From the IMG/VR virus record IMGVR_UViG_3300048672_000155, positions 1 through 29,264 of that record: a stretch of DNA of 29,264 bases; one strand, 5' to 3'. A program made the translations under genes and the position numbers. This stretch comes from a virus. This document shows positions 7,346 through 14,429 of this stretch, piece by piece. The stretch's first letter is position 1. Every line of letters starts with the position of its first letter. The notes below the pieces were generated by a model. That model worked only from the letters and a program-made list of their open reading frames with translations. It was not told the DNA's origin and did not search any database.

Positions 7346-8965
7346 GGAAAGACCAAGGTTATGATAATTTGTAGAAAAGAAGATCATGGTGAATTTATGC
7401 AGACACCGGATTCTCATATTTTTCAGAAGGCAAAGTGTCCGATCTGCAGCTATGAGAACCGTAACGAGAGTAGGATGGTTGATTGGCAAGAGGTTTTAAA
7501 AAGGATAGAAGAGGCTCATAAGGAAGATTTTAAATATTTGGATTTTTCTCAAGTTGTTTATAAAAATAGTCAAACGAAGATAAAGATAATCTGTAAAAAA
7601 GAAGATCATGGAGAATTTTGGCAGAGACCATCAGACACTTGTAGAGGAGTTAGTTGTCCTAAGTGCGGTAGAGATAAAACTAATAAGGCAATGACAGGAA
7701 CGACAGAGAAGTTTATAGAGGCTGCCAATAAGGTTCATAACAATATATATGATTATTCTAAGGTTGATTATGTTGGTGCTTATACGAAGGTTGAGATTAT
7801 ATGCGAACGACACGGATCATTTTTTCAGAACCCAGCAGACCATGTGAATAAAGAATCTAAATGTCCGAAGTGTTATAATGAGAGAAGGAGCAGTATTGGT
7901 AGATCAAATAAAGAAGAATTTATAAACAGTGGTATGATTAAGTATAATGGTACAGTTAAATATGACTTAGTAGAATATGTAAATTCTAAAACCAAAGTTA
8001 CGTTGATATGCGATAAAGGCCATCAATATGAGCAGACACCTAACGGTCATCTAAACGGCTATGGTTGTCATATGTGTTGTAATATAGGAGTTTCAAAATT
8101 AGAAAAAGAAGTTTATGATTTTATTAAGATTTATTACAATGACGCTATATCAAACACAAACGAAATATTATCGCCAAAAGAACTTGATATTTATATTCCA
8201 TATATTAAACTTGCTATAGAATTTAATGGTTTATATTGGCATAGTTCTGAATACAAAGATAAAAACGATCATAAATTAAAAACTGATATGTGCGAAAAAC
8301 TTGGAATCCACCTTGTACAAATATTTGAAGATGATTGGAAATATAAACAAGATATAGTAAAGTCTCGCCTATTAAATCTGATGGGTAAGAACGATAATAA
8401 AATAGCCGCACGTAAATGTGTTATTAAATTAGTAGATCAAAAAGTAGGCAAACAATTTCTTCAACAAAATCATTTACAGGGATACACTTCTTTTACTATT
8501 GGTTGTGGATTATTCTTTAATGATGAGTTAGTTTCTCTTATGACTTTTGGAAAGAGGCGAGTTTGTTTAGGTAAGAAAGAATCACAAGAGGGTGAATTTG
8601 AATTGATGAGATTTGCTAGTAAACTTAATACTTCTGTTATGGGTGCGGCAAATAAACTCTTTAAATATTTTGTAGACAATTATAAGCCAAAACATATAAT
8701 ATCTTACGCTGATAGATGTTGGACAATGAATAATGGATCTACTGTTTATGATAAGTTAGGATTTACTTTAGAAGGATTAACACCGCCGAATTATTATTAT
8801 GTTGTTGGAGATAAAAGAAAACATAGATTTGGTTTTAGAAAGGCAAAGTTAGTTGAGGATGGTTACGATGCTTCAATGACTGAGAGTGAAATTATGCAGG
8901 ATCGTGGAATACCTAAGATATATAATTCCGGCAATCTTAAATATTCCTTGACTTTCCCATCATAA
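7256..8965 (+). CDS. zinc-ribbon repeat protein with Vsr-like (EDxHD-type) endonuclease and C-terminal GNAT-like domain
   Basis: The 569-residue protein begins with four zinc-ribbon repeats (starting near 9, 80, 152 and 221; CPIC, CPKC, CPKC and CHMC pairs) like those of the preceding gene. Residues 280-372 form a Vsr-like nuclease with ELDIYIP (Glu309, Asp311), AIEFNGLYWHSS (Glu322, His329) and H339-K-L-K-T-D344, the EDxHD pattern described for phage homing endonucleases. Residues 388-530 have a different fold, with MRFASKLNTSVMGAANKLF, VYDKLGFTLEG and KHRFGFRK reminiscent of GNAT-type acyltransferases. That last assignment is tentative. The ATG overlaps the previous stop (ATGA), so the two nucleases are probably translationally coupled, both behind the structured RNA. 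The repeats probably recognise DNA. Confidence 0.8.
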   Translation: MMKTKLQTFIERAKLIHGDRYDYSKVDYVNGKTKVMIICRKEDHGEFMQTPDSHIFQKAKCPICSYENRNESRMVDWQEVLKRIEEAHKEDFKYLDFSQVVYKNSQTKIKIICKKEDHGEFWQRPSDTCRGVSCPKCGRDKTNKAMTGTTEKFIEAANKVHNNIYDYSKVDYVGAYTKVEIICERHGSFFQNPADHVNKESKCPKCYNERRSSIGRSNKEEFINSGMIKYNGTVKYDLVEYVNSKTKVTLICDKGHQYEQTPNGHLNGYGCHMCCNIGVSKLEKEVYDFIKIYYNDAISNTNEILSPKELDIYIPYIKLAIEFNGLYWHSSEYKDKNDHKLKTDMCEKLGIHLVQIFEDDWKYKQDIVKSRLLNLMGKNDNKIAARKCVIKLVDQKVGKQFLQQNHLQGYTSFTIGCGLFFNDELVSLMTFGKRRVCLGKKESQEGEFELMRFASKLNTSVMGAANKLFKYFVDNYKPKHIISYADRCWTMNNGSTVYDKLGFTLEGLTPPNYYYVVGDKRKHRFGFRKAKLVEDGYDASMTESEIMQDRGIPKIYNSGNLKYSLTFPS

Positions 8966-9020
8966 AATATTATCTTTAATCTTTACCTAACATTATTTAA
9001 ACTATTCAAAGGATCTCTAA

Positions 9021-10424
9021 ATGTCAGAAGTATCTCAGAATTATGATAACAAAGCCATAACGGAATCAGGACTTTCAAACGAGGAGATAGTAGATCGTTG
9101 TATTAAATTGAATTACCGCTATTTAAAACTTGGATTGATGGGGCCGATGTATGGTGCTAAGAATGGGTTGAGAACGAGTCTGAAGGATGGGAGATTACTT
9201 TATAGTGTTTCTGAGGATAAAAAGTTCATAGGATTTCTTCTTTGGAATATTTTAAAAAGGACAAATACTATTGATATAAGAAAGGTTGCTATTGAAGAGG
9301 ATTTTAAATATCAAGGTTTTGGAAAGAAGTTATATGAGCAGGTGGTTAATATTTGTAAAGAGAAGAATATTAATTTCATAAGAGCCAAAGCATCAAACCT
9401 TAACACAGATTCTCATAAATGGTATACTGGTTTGGGGTTTATAAAGGTTGATGAAGGAGATAACACAGTAACTTTTATTAAGGAATTGAACGGCAAGAAA
9501 TATGAACCAATAGTAAAAAAAGATAATAGTGTTAAGCCAGTTAAATTAGAATGGGTGATAGGTGAAGAAGCTCCTAAAGAGTTTGAAGATATTGTTAATT
9601 TTTTTGATGAAGAGGAAAGAAAAAATGATAACGGGGAAGTGACTCCTTGGATATTTAAAAATGATTTGACTCTATTTAAAAAACAATATGATAGATTATG
9701 CAGGGGAACAATTTTACCAACAAATCGCCACATTGCTTGTTTAGACCTTATGGAATTTTATCATAAGCAGATGTGGTTTATGAATGGAATGGCATCTATA
9801 TTGGAATGGCAGAACAACAAAAAGCATATAATAAATAACAGGCTTAAATATGTTGATCTGCAGCCGAGAGCATTGAGAAGGTATTTTAGAATTTGTTATA
9901 TGGTGCCTAATTTGTTTCAAGATAATGTTGCTCGTTATATGTCTTCCGAGATTGTTGGAAATTTAATATATGATCCTTTTGCGGGGTTCGGTGGTAGAAT
10001 GTTGGGTGTTTCTTCTATGGGTAAACAATACATAGGAAATGATATTAACGCTCTATCTGTCAACGCAAACAATCAAATTATAAGAGATATTGGTTTAAAG
10101 AATGTTGAAGTTTTGTGGAGGGATAGTAGAAATTTTGAAATAGAGTGTGACGGTCTTATAACTTCGCCTCCGTTTTATAATAAAGATGTTTACAAAGAAG
10201 ATAGTGAATTTAAGTCTCTTGATGATTTTAAAACATTTATTCATGATATTTTTTGTAAAGTTAAAGTAAGAGATAAAGCAATCATAGACTTTAAAGAAAA
10301 TAAACACTGCTCTCTTGATGATTTTGAAAGTGCTTTGCCGTTTAAAAATATAGAGAGAAAACAACATAATTTTAACGGTATGAAAAATCACGGATCTATA
10401 CATACTTGGTTCTATTGCTCATAA
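9021..10424 (+). CDS. GNAT acetyltransferase - DNA methyltransferase fusion
   Basis: This 467-residue protein joins two enzymes. Residues 30-155 are a GNAT domain: KFIGFLLWNI, IDIRKVAIEEDF, the acetyl-CoA loop YQGFGKKL (97-104) and WYTGLGFIKV. Residues 270-467 are a Rossmann methyltransferase: DPFAGFGGRMLG (318-329, S-adenosylmethionine loop), GNDIN (339-343) and the catalytic TSPPFY (381-386), an S-P-P-F variant typical of amino-methyltransferases acting on adenine N6 or cytosine N4. The middle (RLKYVDLQPRALRRYFRICY) may contact substrate. Chemistry on DNA bases is the simplest reading; whether both domains act on one base is unknown. It follows the nuclease pair by 55 bases and closes the accessory island. 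ATG 9021 follows AAAGGAT. Domain calls are firm, substrate is not. Confidence 0.8.
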   Translation: MSEVSQNYDNKAITESGLSNEEIVDRCIKLNYRYLKLGLMGPMYGAKNGLRTSLKDGRLLYSVSEDKKFIGFLLWNILKRTNTIDIRKVAIEEDFKYQGFGKKLYEQVVNICKEKNINFIRAKASNLNTDSHKWYTGLGFIKVDEGDNTVTFIKELNGKKYEPIVKKDNSVKPVKLEWVIGEEAPKEFEDIVNFFDEEERKNDNGEVTPWIFKNDLTLFKKQYDRLCRGTILPTNRHIACLDLMEFYHKQMWFMNGMASILEWQNNKKHIINNRLKYVDLQPRALRRYFRICYMVPNLFQDNVARYMSSEIVGNLIYDPFAGFGGRMLGVSSMGKQYIGNDINALSVNANNQIIRDIGLKNVEVLWRDSRNFEIECDGLITSPPFYNKDVYKEDSEFKSLDDFKTFIHDIFCKVKVRDKAIIDFKENKHCSLDDFESALPFKNIERKQHNFNGMKNHGSIHTWFYCS

Positions 10425-10491
10425 AATCTTCTCAATAAGCCTCAAAAACGCGCCAAATTCTTAAAGTTTTATTACCCAAAATTAATAAAAT

Positions 10492-10499
10492 GATAAATA
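10492..10499 (+). promoter_or_regulatory. late promoter, GATAAATA box
   Basis: AAAATGATAAATAGTTTAA lies 79 bases before the next start and reopens late transcription after the accessory island. Confidence 0.78.
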
Positions 10500-10502
10500 G
10501 TT

Positions 10503-10526
10503 TAATAGCCAGAAGATCGGTTATTA
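10503..10526 (+). promoter_or_regulatory. leader stem-loop
   Basis: TAATAGCC (10503-10510) pairs with GGTTATTA (10519-10526), 8 bp with one G-U and an 8-base loop, at the expected 5' end of the late transcript. The 154-base gap between 10425 and 10578 otherwise holds only the late promoter and the ribosome site. Confidence 0.4.
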
Positions 10527-10578
10527 TTCTTTTTGTCATTTATTTCACTATTTTATAAACCTTTTCATAGGAGTTAGC

Positions 10579-10872
10579 ATGGATTTTAGGGAATTTTTTA
10601 TCAGAGAAGCACAAGAAGAAGATGAAGCACAGTATGACGAGAAAGAACTTGAAGCTGGTAGAAAAGAAGAAGAAGAGCATACAGAAATTTATGATATTTT
10701 TGAGACGTTTATTAAAGAGAACGGATTAGAATCTCCTATGTCAAAAAAAGAGTTTATTGATATGTTAGTTAAAAAGCATCTCTCAAAAGATCCTACATAT
10801 TACTCAAAAGAATTAGAAACAGATGAGCAAACAGAAGAAACCACAGATAACAATGAGACAGAGGAGAACTAA
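10579..10872 (+). CDS. small acidic protein, candidate internal head protein
   Basis: This 97-residue protein is very rich in Glu and Asp and has no recognisable enzyme motif. It begins MDFREFFIREAQEEDE, matching the pattern of the T4 capsid-targeting peptide (MKTYQEFIAEA in the internal proteins), with a gp21-type site I-R-E/A at residues 8-11. Residues 37-77 may form a helix pair (IYDIFETFIKENGLESPMSK). ATAGGAG (10567-10573) places the start at ATG 10579, and it has its own late promoter. The next gene starts one base after this stop, so the two form an operon. Packaging into the head is inferred from the N-terminus only. Confidence 0.7.
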   Translation: MDFREFFIREAQEEDEAQYDEKELEAGRKEEEEHTEIYDIFETFIKENGLESPMSKKEFIDMLVKKHLSKDPTYYSKELETDEQTEETTDNNETEEN

Positions 10873-10873
10873 G

Positions 10874-11506
10874 ATGAAAACACTTATGGAAACAGCTAAT
10901 TACTTTTTGGATGTTGTTGAAGAAAAGGAAGTTATAAGCGAAGGTTATTATGAGACCGTTAAGAGAGTAGAAGCCGCACCTCTTCAGGATAGGATAGATG
11001 CTAGAAACGATTATATGAAGGATATGCGTGACAATCCTGAGATCGTTGGCGAGAGGATTGGTTGGCTTCTCGATGGAAATTACGGAAAAGAGGAGATGGA
11101 AAGAGGGATAAAAATTGTTGATAGTCCTCGAATGAATAGGATAGCTGCTTTGTCGTCTATGATAGCAGTCCTGGAATGGTCATGTACTCCTGTCGGTGCT
11201 ATTGCTGCTTGGAAGAAATTGACACCAGAAGAGCAATCTAAAGTCGATGGAGAAATTGCAAAGACTATTAAAAAGTTTGAAGATAATCGTAAAGAGGAAT
11301 TTAAAGAAGGTGAAGAAAAAACTCTTATGTTTGCAGATACGATAAATGGAGTTTTTGATATGACAAGACAAGATGTTATTGATATGGTTAAAGCAAATCC
11401 ATATTTTTCTAATCCTGAAGATGTTGCGTTTGTTGATAGTGAAGGAACAGAATACACAGGTTATGATGTTCTTGAAATGGCAGGAGTAGAGAACGAAGAA
11501 GTTTAA
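10874..11506 (+). CDS. conserved-looking virion-associated protein of unknown function
   Basis: The 210-residue protein starts MKTLMETANYFLDVVEEKEV, followed by candidate prohead-protease sites including VISE/G near residue 23. The rest is a mixed helical domain (for example RIGWLLDGNYGKEEMERGIK and GAIAAWKKLTPEEQSKVDGE), which I do not recognise. ATG 10874, preceded by GAGGAG (10861-10866), is preferred over the open frame reaching back to 10823, which overlaps the previous gene and has no good ribosome site. A late promoter follows directly after the stop. Function unknown; head or tail association is only suggested by the late operon. Confidence 0.65.
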   Translation: MKTLMETANYFLDVVEEKEVISEGYYETVKRVEAAPLQDRIDARNDYMKDMRDNPEIVGERIGWLLDGNYGKEEMERGIKIVDSPRMNRIAALSSMIAVLEWSCTPVGAIAAWKKLTPEEQSKVDGEIAKTIKKFEDNRKEEFKEGEEKTLMFADTINGVFDMTRQDVIDMVKANPYFSNPEDVAFVDSEGTEYTGYDVLEMAGVENEEV

Positions 11507-11511
11507 AAGAT

Positions 11512-11519
11512 AATAAATA
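11512..11519 (+). promoter_or_regulatory. variant late promoter, AATAAATA box
   Basis: GATAATAAATAGTTCTGA keeps the downstream AAATAGTT of the other late promoters but has A for G at the first box position. Confidence 0.6.
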
Positions 11520-11552
11520 GTTCTGATTATATTTGTTTGAGTCAGAACTATT
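11516..11552 (+). terminator. inverted repeat overlapping the late promoter, possible terminator
   Basis: AATAGTTCTGA (11516-11526) and TCAGAACTATT (11542-11552) pair perfectly over 11 bp with a 15-base loop and are followed by TTAATTTAATTTTA. The left arm overlaps the promoter, so the hairpin forms only in readthrough RNA, where it could end or process the upstream message. Confidence 0.5.
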
Positions 11553-11582
11553 TTAATTTAATTTTATAACAAAGGAGAAACA

Positions 11583-11957
11583 ATGCCAAACTTTACGTTA
11601 GATCATTTGACGAAATATCTCACAGAAGACGAGAGTGTAGAAGATCAAAAGGCAACCAATGATGTAGAAGCTGGATTTACAATGGAGCCAAAGGAAGACG
11701 GAAGCTATACAATTTTTAAAGGTTCTAAAAAGATTGTTGACGTTTCATATACAAATAAGAAAAATGATGAGTCTGAAGATTTTGAAGTTGCTCAAGAAAA
11801 TCCAGATAATTATGATGTTTACCTATCAAATGTGGCAGATGTGATTTACTCCAAGGAGTTTGAAAAGAAGTTGGAAGCTCTTGGTTTTGATAATATTATT
11901 TCTACAGACGATCAAGTTATTTCTGATGAGCCTGTCGAAAAAGTAGATGAGGAGTAA
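11583..11957 (+). CDS. small acidic late protein, unknown function
   Basis: This 124-residue acidic protein begins MPNFTLDHLTKYLTEDES, with an L-T-E/D protease-like site at residues 13-15, and then a compact mixed alpha/beta region (DGSYTIFKGSKKIVDVSYTN, then YDVYLSNVADVIYSKEFEKK). AAAGGAG (11571-11577) fixes the ATG. It has its own late promoter and is followed two bases later by another small gene. I do not recognise the fold; an internal head protein is possible given the N-terminal pattern, but the evidence is weaker than for its neighbours. Confidence 0.65.
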   Translation: MPNFTLDHLTKYLTEDESVEDQKATNDVEAGFTMEPKEDGSYTIFKGSKKIVDVSYTNKKNDESEDFEVAQENPDNYDVYLSNVADVIYSKEFEKKLEALGFDNIISTDDQVISDEPVEKVDEE

Positions 11958-11959
11958 CC

Positions 11960-12187
11960 ATGAAATTTAGAGATTTTTTATTGGAGAGTAGTTCGGAAGT
12001 TGATGCAGAAGGTAAAAGGATTGCTAAAATGTTGGGTCTTGATTTCATATCATTTTGGAAGGATATGGGTAAATATCTTTTTAATGATAGACAAACGGGA
12101 TCTAGTGTTACGGGTAGCGATTTTGCAGAGACTAAAAGTAAAGTAGAAGCGAGTAGAGCTAAATTTAAAGGCAAGAAGGTTTATTAA
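11960..12187 (+). CDS. small protein with capsid-targeting-like N-terminus
   Basis: The 75-residue protein starts MKFRDFLLESSSEVDAEG. The first nine residues closely match the T4 capsid-targeting pattern (M-K-x-x-x-x-F-x-x-E), and L-L-E/S at residues 7-9 would be a gp21 cleavage site leaving a 66-residue basic product (ending FKGKKVY). T4 internal proteins are small, basic and injected with DNA, which this product resembles. GAGGAG (11949-11954) fixes the ATG, two bases after the previous stop. A role as an ejected internal protein is inference; no enzymatic motif is visible. Confidence 0.68.
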   Translation: MKFRDFLLESSSEVDAEGKRIAKMLGLDFISFWKDMGKYLFNDRQTGSSVTGSDFAETKSKVEASRAKFKGKKVY

Positions 12188-12210
12188 CGAAGTTTTAAAG
12201 GAGTATAAAA

Positions 12211-12918
12211 TTGGCCTATCAATATTACTACGCCCACACGATCAGAAACGTAACAACTTCTATCATGAATTTGTTAAAGGATCAAATTGTCAAGAAGTAT
12301 GATAAAAATGGAAATGTTGTTAAAGAGATTATTTGTCCTTTAGAATTTGGTACTCCGGAAAAAAGTGTGCAGTATCTTTTACAAGGAGAGTATCATGACA
12401 AAAATGGTATTGAAGTAGGCCAACGATCTTATCAAAAGTTTCCTAGAATTAGTTTGGCTTTTGAGGGAATGACATATGATGCGGATCGGGTTACAGGTTC
12501 TAATGATACTCGTGAATGGTTGGCCGAATCTTTTGCTCTAAGTGGTACAGATTCACAAAGTATAGTAACCGATCTTTCTCCTTCTCCTTGGTCTTTTAAT
12601 TACTCTATAAAGATCAGAACAGACGGAATTGATTATCTCTGCCAACTATTAGAAAACATATTAGTTTATTGGAATCCTATTAGAGCAATTAGAGTTAAAG
12701 AGTTCTCTGGTATGAATATTGAGAGAGAATTGATAACAAGGATAACAGGAGTGTCGCCAACAATTACAACAGAGATTGCCGAGAGTGAAGTTAAACAATC
12801 TGCAGTTGATATTAATTTAGAAGTTGCTGGATTTTTATATCGACCTATCTCATCGGCAAAAGTAATAAAGTTGGTAAATTCTCGATACTATACAAACGGA
12901 GATATAAATAGCCTATGA
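12211..12918 (+). CDS. 15: tail sheath stabiliser / tail completion protein (T4 gp15-like)
   Basis: This 235-residue protein should form the ring at the head-proximal end of the tail that locks sheath and tube and joins the tail to the neck. Similarity to T4 gp15 is seen in YYYAHTIRNVTTSIMNLL (gp15 begins GYFYNSSFRRYATLMGDL), KFPRISLAFEGMTYDADR, and SPSPWSFNYSIKIRTDGIDY followed by LLENILVYWNP (gp15: NPSPIKMIYELSIFTRYEDD, then VEQILPYFQP), and in VAGFLYRP near the C-terminus (gp15: VNGWMYPP). The start is TTG 12211, supported by AAAGGAG upstream (12196-12202); no in-frame ATG precedes the conserved N-terminus. The next gene overlaps it by four bases (ATGA). Confidence 0.88.
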   Translation: MAYQYYYAHTIRNVTTSIMNLLKDQIVKKYDKNGNVVKEIICPLEFGTPEKSVQYLLQGEYHDKNGIEVGQRSYQKFPRISLAFEGMTYDADRVTGSNDTREWLAESFALSGTDSQSIVTDLSPSPWSFNYSIKIRTDGIDYLCQLLENILVYWNPIRAIRVKEFSGMNIERELITRITGVSPTITTEIAESEVKQSAVDINLEVAGFLYRPISSAKVIKLVNSRYYTNGDINSL

Positions 12919-13094
12919 TTTCTATATTACAAACATATTATCAAACAAGTGGCTATCCTATAACTTCTGCTGGTCTCTCTGCCGTTCCTATATCTGCCGC
13001 ACCTTCTACATATTTGACAAGTGGAACATATGTAGAAGGAGATCAGAGCTATGTTTATTGGCATTCTACTATATACGTTTCTGGAACAAATTAA
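12915..13094 (+). CDS. small Ser/Thr/Tyr-rich protein
   Basis: A 59-residue frame starts with an ATG overlapping the gp15 stop (ATGA) and ends 20 bases before the small terminase gene. It begins MISILQTYYQTSGY and ends YVSGTN, and is rich in Ser, Thr, Tyr and Gly with almost no charged residues, unlike random frames in this AT-rich DNA. Upstream GGAGATATAAATAGCCT offers a plausible ribosome site. Unknown function; the fit to the overlap pattern and the filling of an otherwise empty 196-base gap argue that it is real. Confidence 0.6.
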   Translation: MISILQTYYQTSGYPITSAGLSAVPISAAPSTYLTSGTYVEGDQSYVYWHSTIYVSGTN

Positions 13095-13114
13095 ACCGTT
13101 AAGGAAAAATTGAT

Positions 13115-13630
13115 ATGGATGATGAAAATAGGGATTCTTTCGAGAAGATTTCGGATGCTTTAGGAACAACATTTGAACAAGAGGCAGAACCAGTTACGAA
13201 AGAGTTAGAAGTTGTACAAGAGAAAAAATCTGCTTTGACTGTTTCTGAGGATTTTGGAAGTGTTATGTTTGAGGATCAGGAGTATTTGAGAAACGATTTA
13301 AAAGACTTGATAGATTCTTCAAAGAGAGTCATGGCAAAGCTCGAACAAGACATTAAGATAGGTGCAAATCCTCGAAGCCATGAAGTGTATAGCGAGATGG
13401 TTTCAAGCACTCTAAGAGCCTATAACGAGCTAAGGGAGTTAAATAAATCAATGTTCGATGCCAGATTTAAAGTTAATGGTCTAAAGGGTGGTAAAAAGAG
13501 TACAAAAAGTGGTGATGGAACTATTGAATTAACCGCTGCTCAACTATCTGAATTAATGTCTAAGGCTAAAAAAGATAGTAGCACGAATGCGATAGAAGTC
13601 GATTTTAAAGTAAGTGAGGATAAAAAATAA
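13115..13630 (+). CDS. 16: terminase small subunit (T4 gp16-like)
   Basis: The 171-residue protein should form the ring that recognises phage DNA and stimulates the TerL ATPase. The match to T4 gp16 lies in the centre: SEDFGSVMFEDQEYLRNDLK (gp16: [20 protein letters not shown]) and NPRSHEVYSEMVSSTLRAYN with ELRELNKSM (gp16: [20 protein letters not shown] and EILKLHKDM), a long helical hairpin at residues 50-120. The N-terminus is acidic, the C-terminus Lys-rich, and the length is close to that of gp16 (164). AAGGA (13101-13105) precedes ATG 13115. The next gene begins in its stop codon (TAATG). Confidence 0.88.
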   Translation: MDDENRDSFEKISDALGTTFEQEAEPVTKELEVVQEKKSALTVSEDFGSVMFEDQEYLRNDLKDLIDSSKRVMAKLEQDIKIGANPRSHEVYSEMVSSTLRAYNELRELNKSMFDARFKVNGLKGGKKSTKSGDGTIELTAAQLSELMSKAKKDSSTNAIEVDFKVSEDKK

Positions 13631-13977
13631 TGTCAATAGCCGATATTTTAACTCAGCAATATCTAAAAAATACGTCTGTTCAAAATAAATGTACATCTCC
13701 AATTTTTGAACAAGAGGAAATGCCATACGAAGTTATCCAAGCAAACAAAGTATATAAAGTCGGAGATGTTCGTATAGAATTTCAATCGATCAAAGACAAT
13801 GAGATTTATAGTTTCTCTTTGTCAACGGAAGAAGGTATAAAAGAGTTAGGAACCGTTTATAAGATTGCTCAAAATGTATGGACAGCGAGAGCAAAAGATA
13901 TTCCAGATTTTGAGGGTACAGGAAGTGATATGGTTTTGGCAACTATTGAATGTTTAAGTCAGTTAGGAGAAATATGA
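13630..13977 (+). CDS. hypothetical protein between the terminase genes
   Basis: This 115-residue protein overlaps genes on both sides by one and four bases (TAATG, ATGA), showing tight translational coupling with small terminase and the next gene. It starts MSIADILTQQYLKN and has a predicted beta-rich middle (YKVGDVRIEFQSIKDNEIYS) and a short helical end (SDMVLATIECLSQLGEI). I do not recognise it. Two unknown genes between gp16 and gp17 are not found in T4. Confidence 0.65.
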   Translation: MSIADILTQQYLKNTSVQNKCTSPIFEQEEMPYEVIQANKVYKVGDVRIEFQSIKDNEIYSFSLSTEEGIKELGTVYKIAQNVWTARAKDIPDFEGTGSDMVLATIECLSQLGEI

Positions 13978-14423
13978 AATCAGCGGAACAATATTTGAAT
14001 TTATTGTTAGAAGGATTACAACATTTTAATAGTCTAAAAACAATATTAGATTCTGATGCTGCTTATGATATTTTGGATAACTCTGAAGCTGAGGGATCTA
14101 CTTGGACTTCTGGTGGTTGTGCTATATTGGCGTTTGCTCTTAATAGATATTTTGGTTATCAAGTTTATGTTATTTATAATTTAGATAAGGACAATTCGGA
14201 ACATTTCATAGTTAGAGATAATAATAATAACTTTATTGATTATGATGGAAAACACTCTGACGAAAAAGAGATGATTGAGAGATTTAAAGACTTAGAAAAT
14301 ATTAAAGGTAGATTGAAAGTTGATAAGTGGAATAGTCGAATTAATTCAAAAGGCATTCCTATAGATCAAAAAGCTATTAATAAGTTGGTCGACCTGTTTA
14401 ATGTTAATAATTTGAAAGGATAA
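13974..14423 (+). CDS. possible papain-like (Cys-His-Asp) enzyme with capsid-targeting-like N-terminus
   Basis: The 149-residue protein begins MKSAEQYLNLLLEGLQHF, with L-L-E/G at residues 11-13, a gp21-type site after an N-terminal helix. The remainder has the order seen in papain-fold and transglutaminase-like enzymes: SGGCAILAFALNRYFG (Cys49 at a helix start), VYVIYNLDKDNSEHFIV (His77 on a strand) and NNFIDYDG (Asp89 or Asp91). If processed and packaged, it would be a small enzyme delivered with the DNA. ATG 13974 overlaps the previous stop and follows AGGAGA (13965-13970). The fold call rests on residue order and spacing alone and needs a structure prediction. Confidence 0.6.
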   Translation: MKSAEQYLNLLLEGLQHFNSLKTILDSDAAYDILDNSEAEGSTWTSGGCAILAFALNRYFGYQVYVIYNLDKDNSEHFIVRDNNNNFIDYDGKHSDEKEMIERFKDLENIKGRLKVDKWNSRINSKGIPIDQKAINKLVDLFNVNNLKG

Positions 14424-14429
14424 TTGATA

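Noticed and set aside
5865-8130. CRISPR-like or tandem DNA repeats
   Set aside because: The repeats are in-frame protein zinc-ribbon units of unequal length, not constant repeats with spacers.
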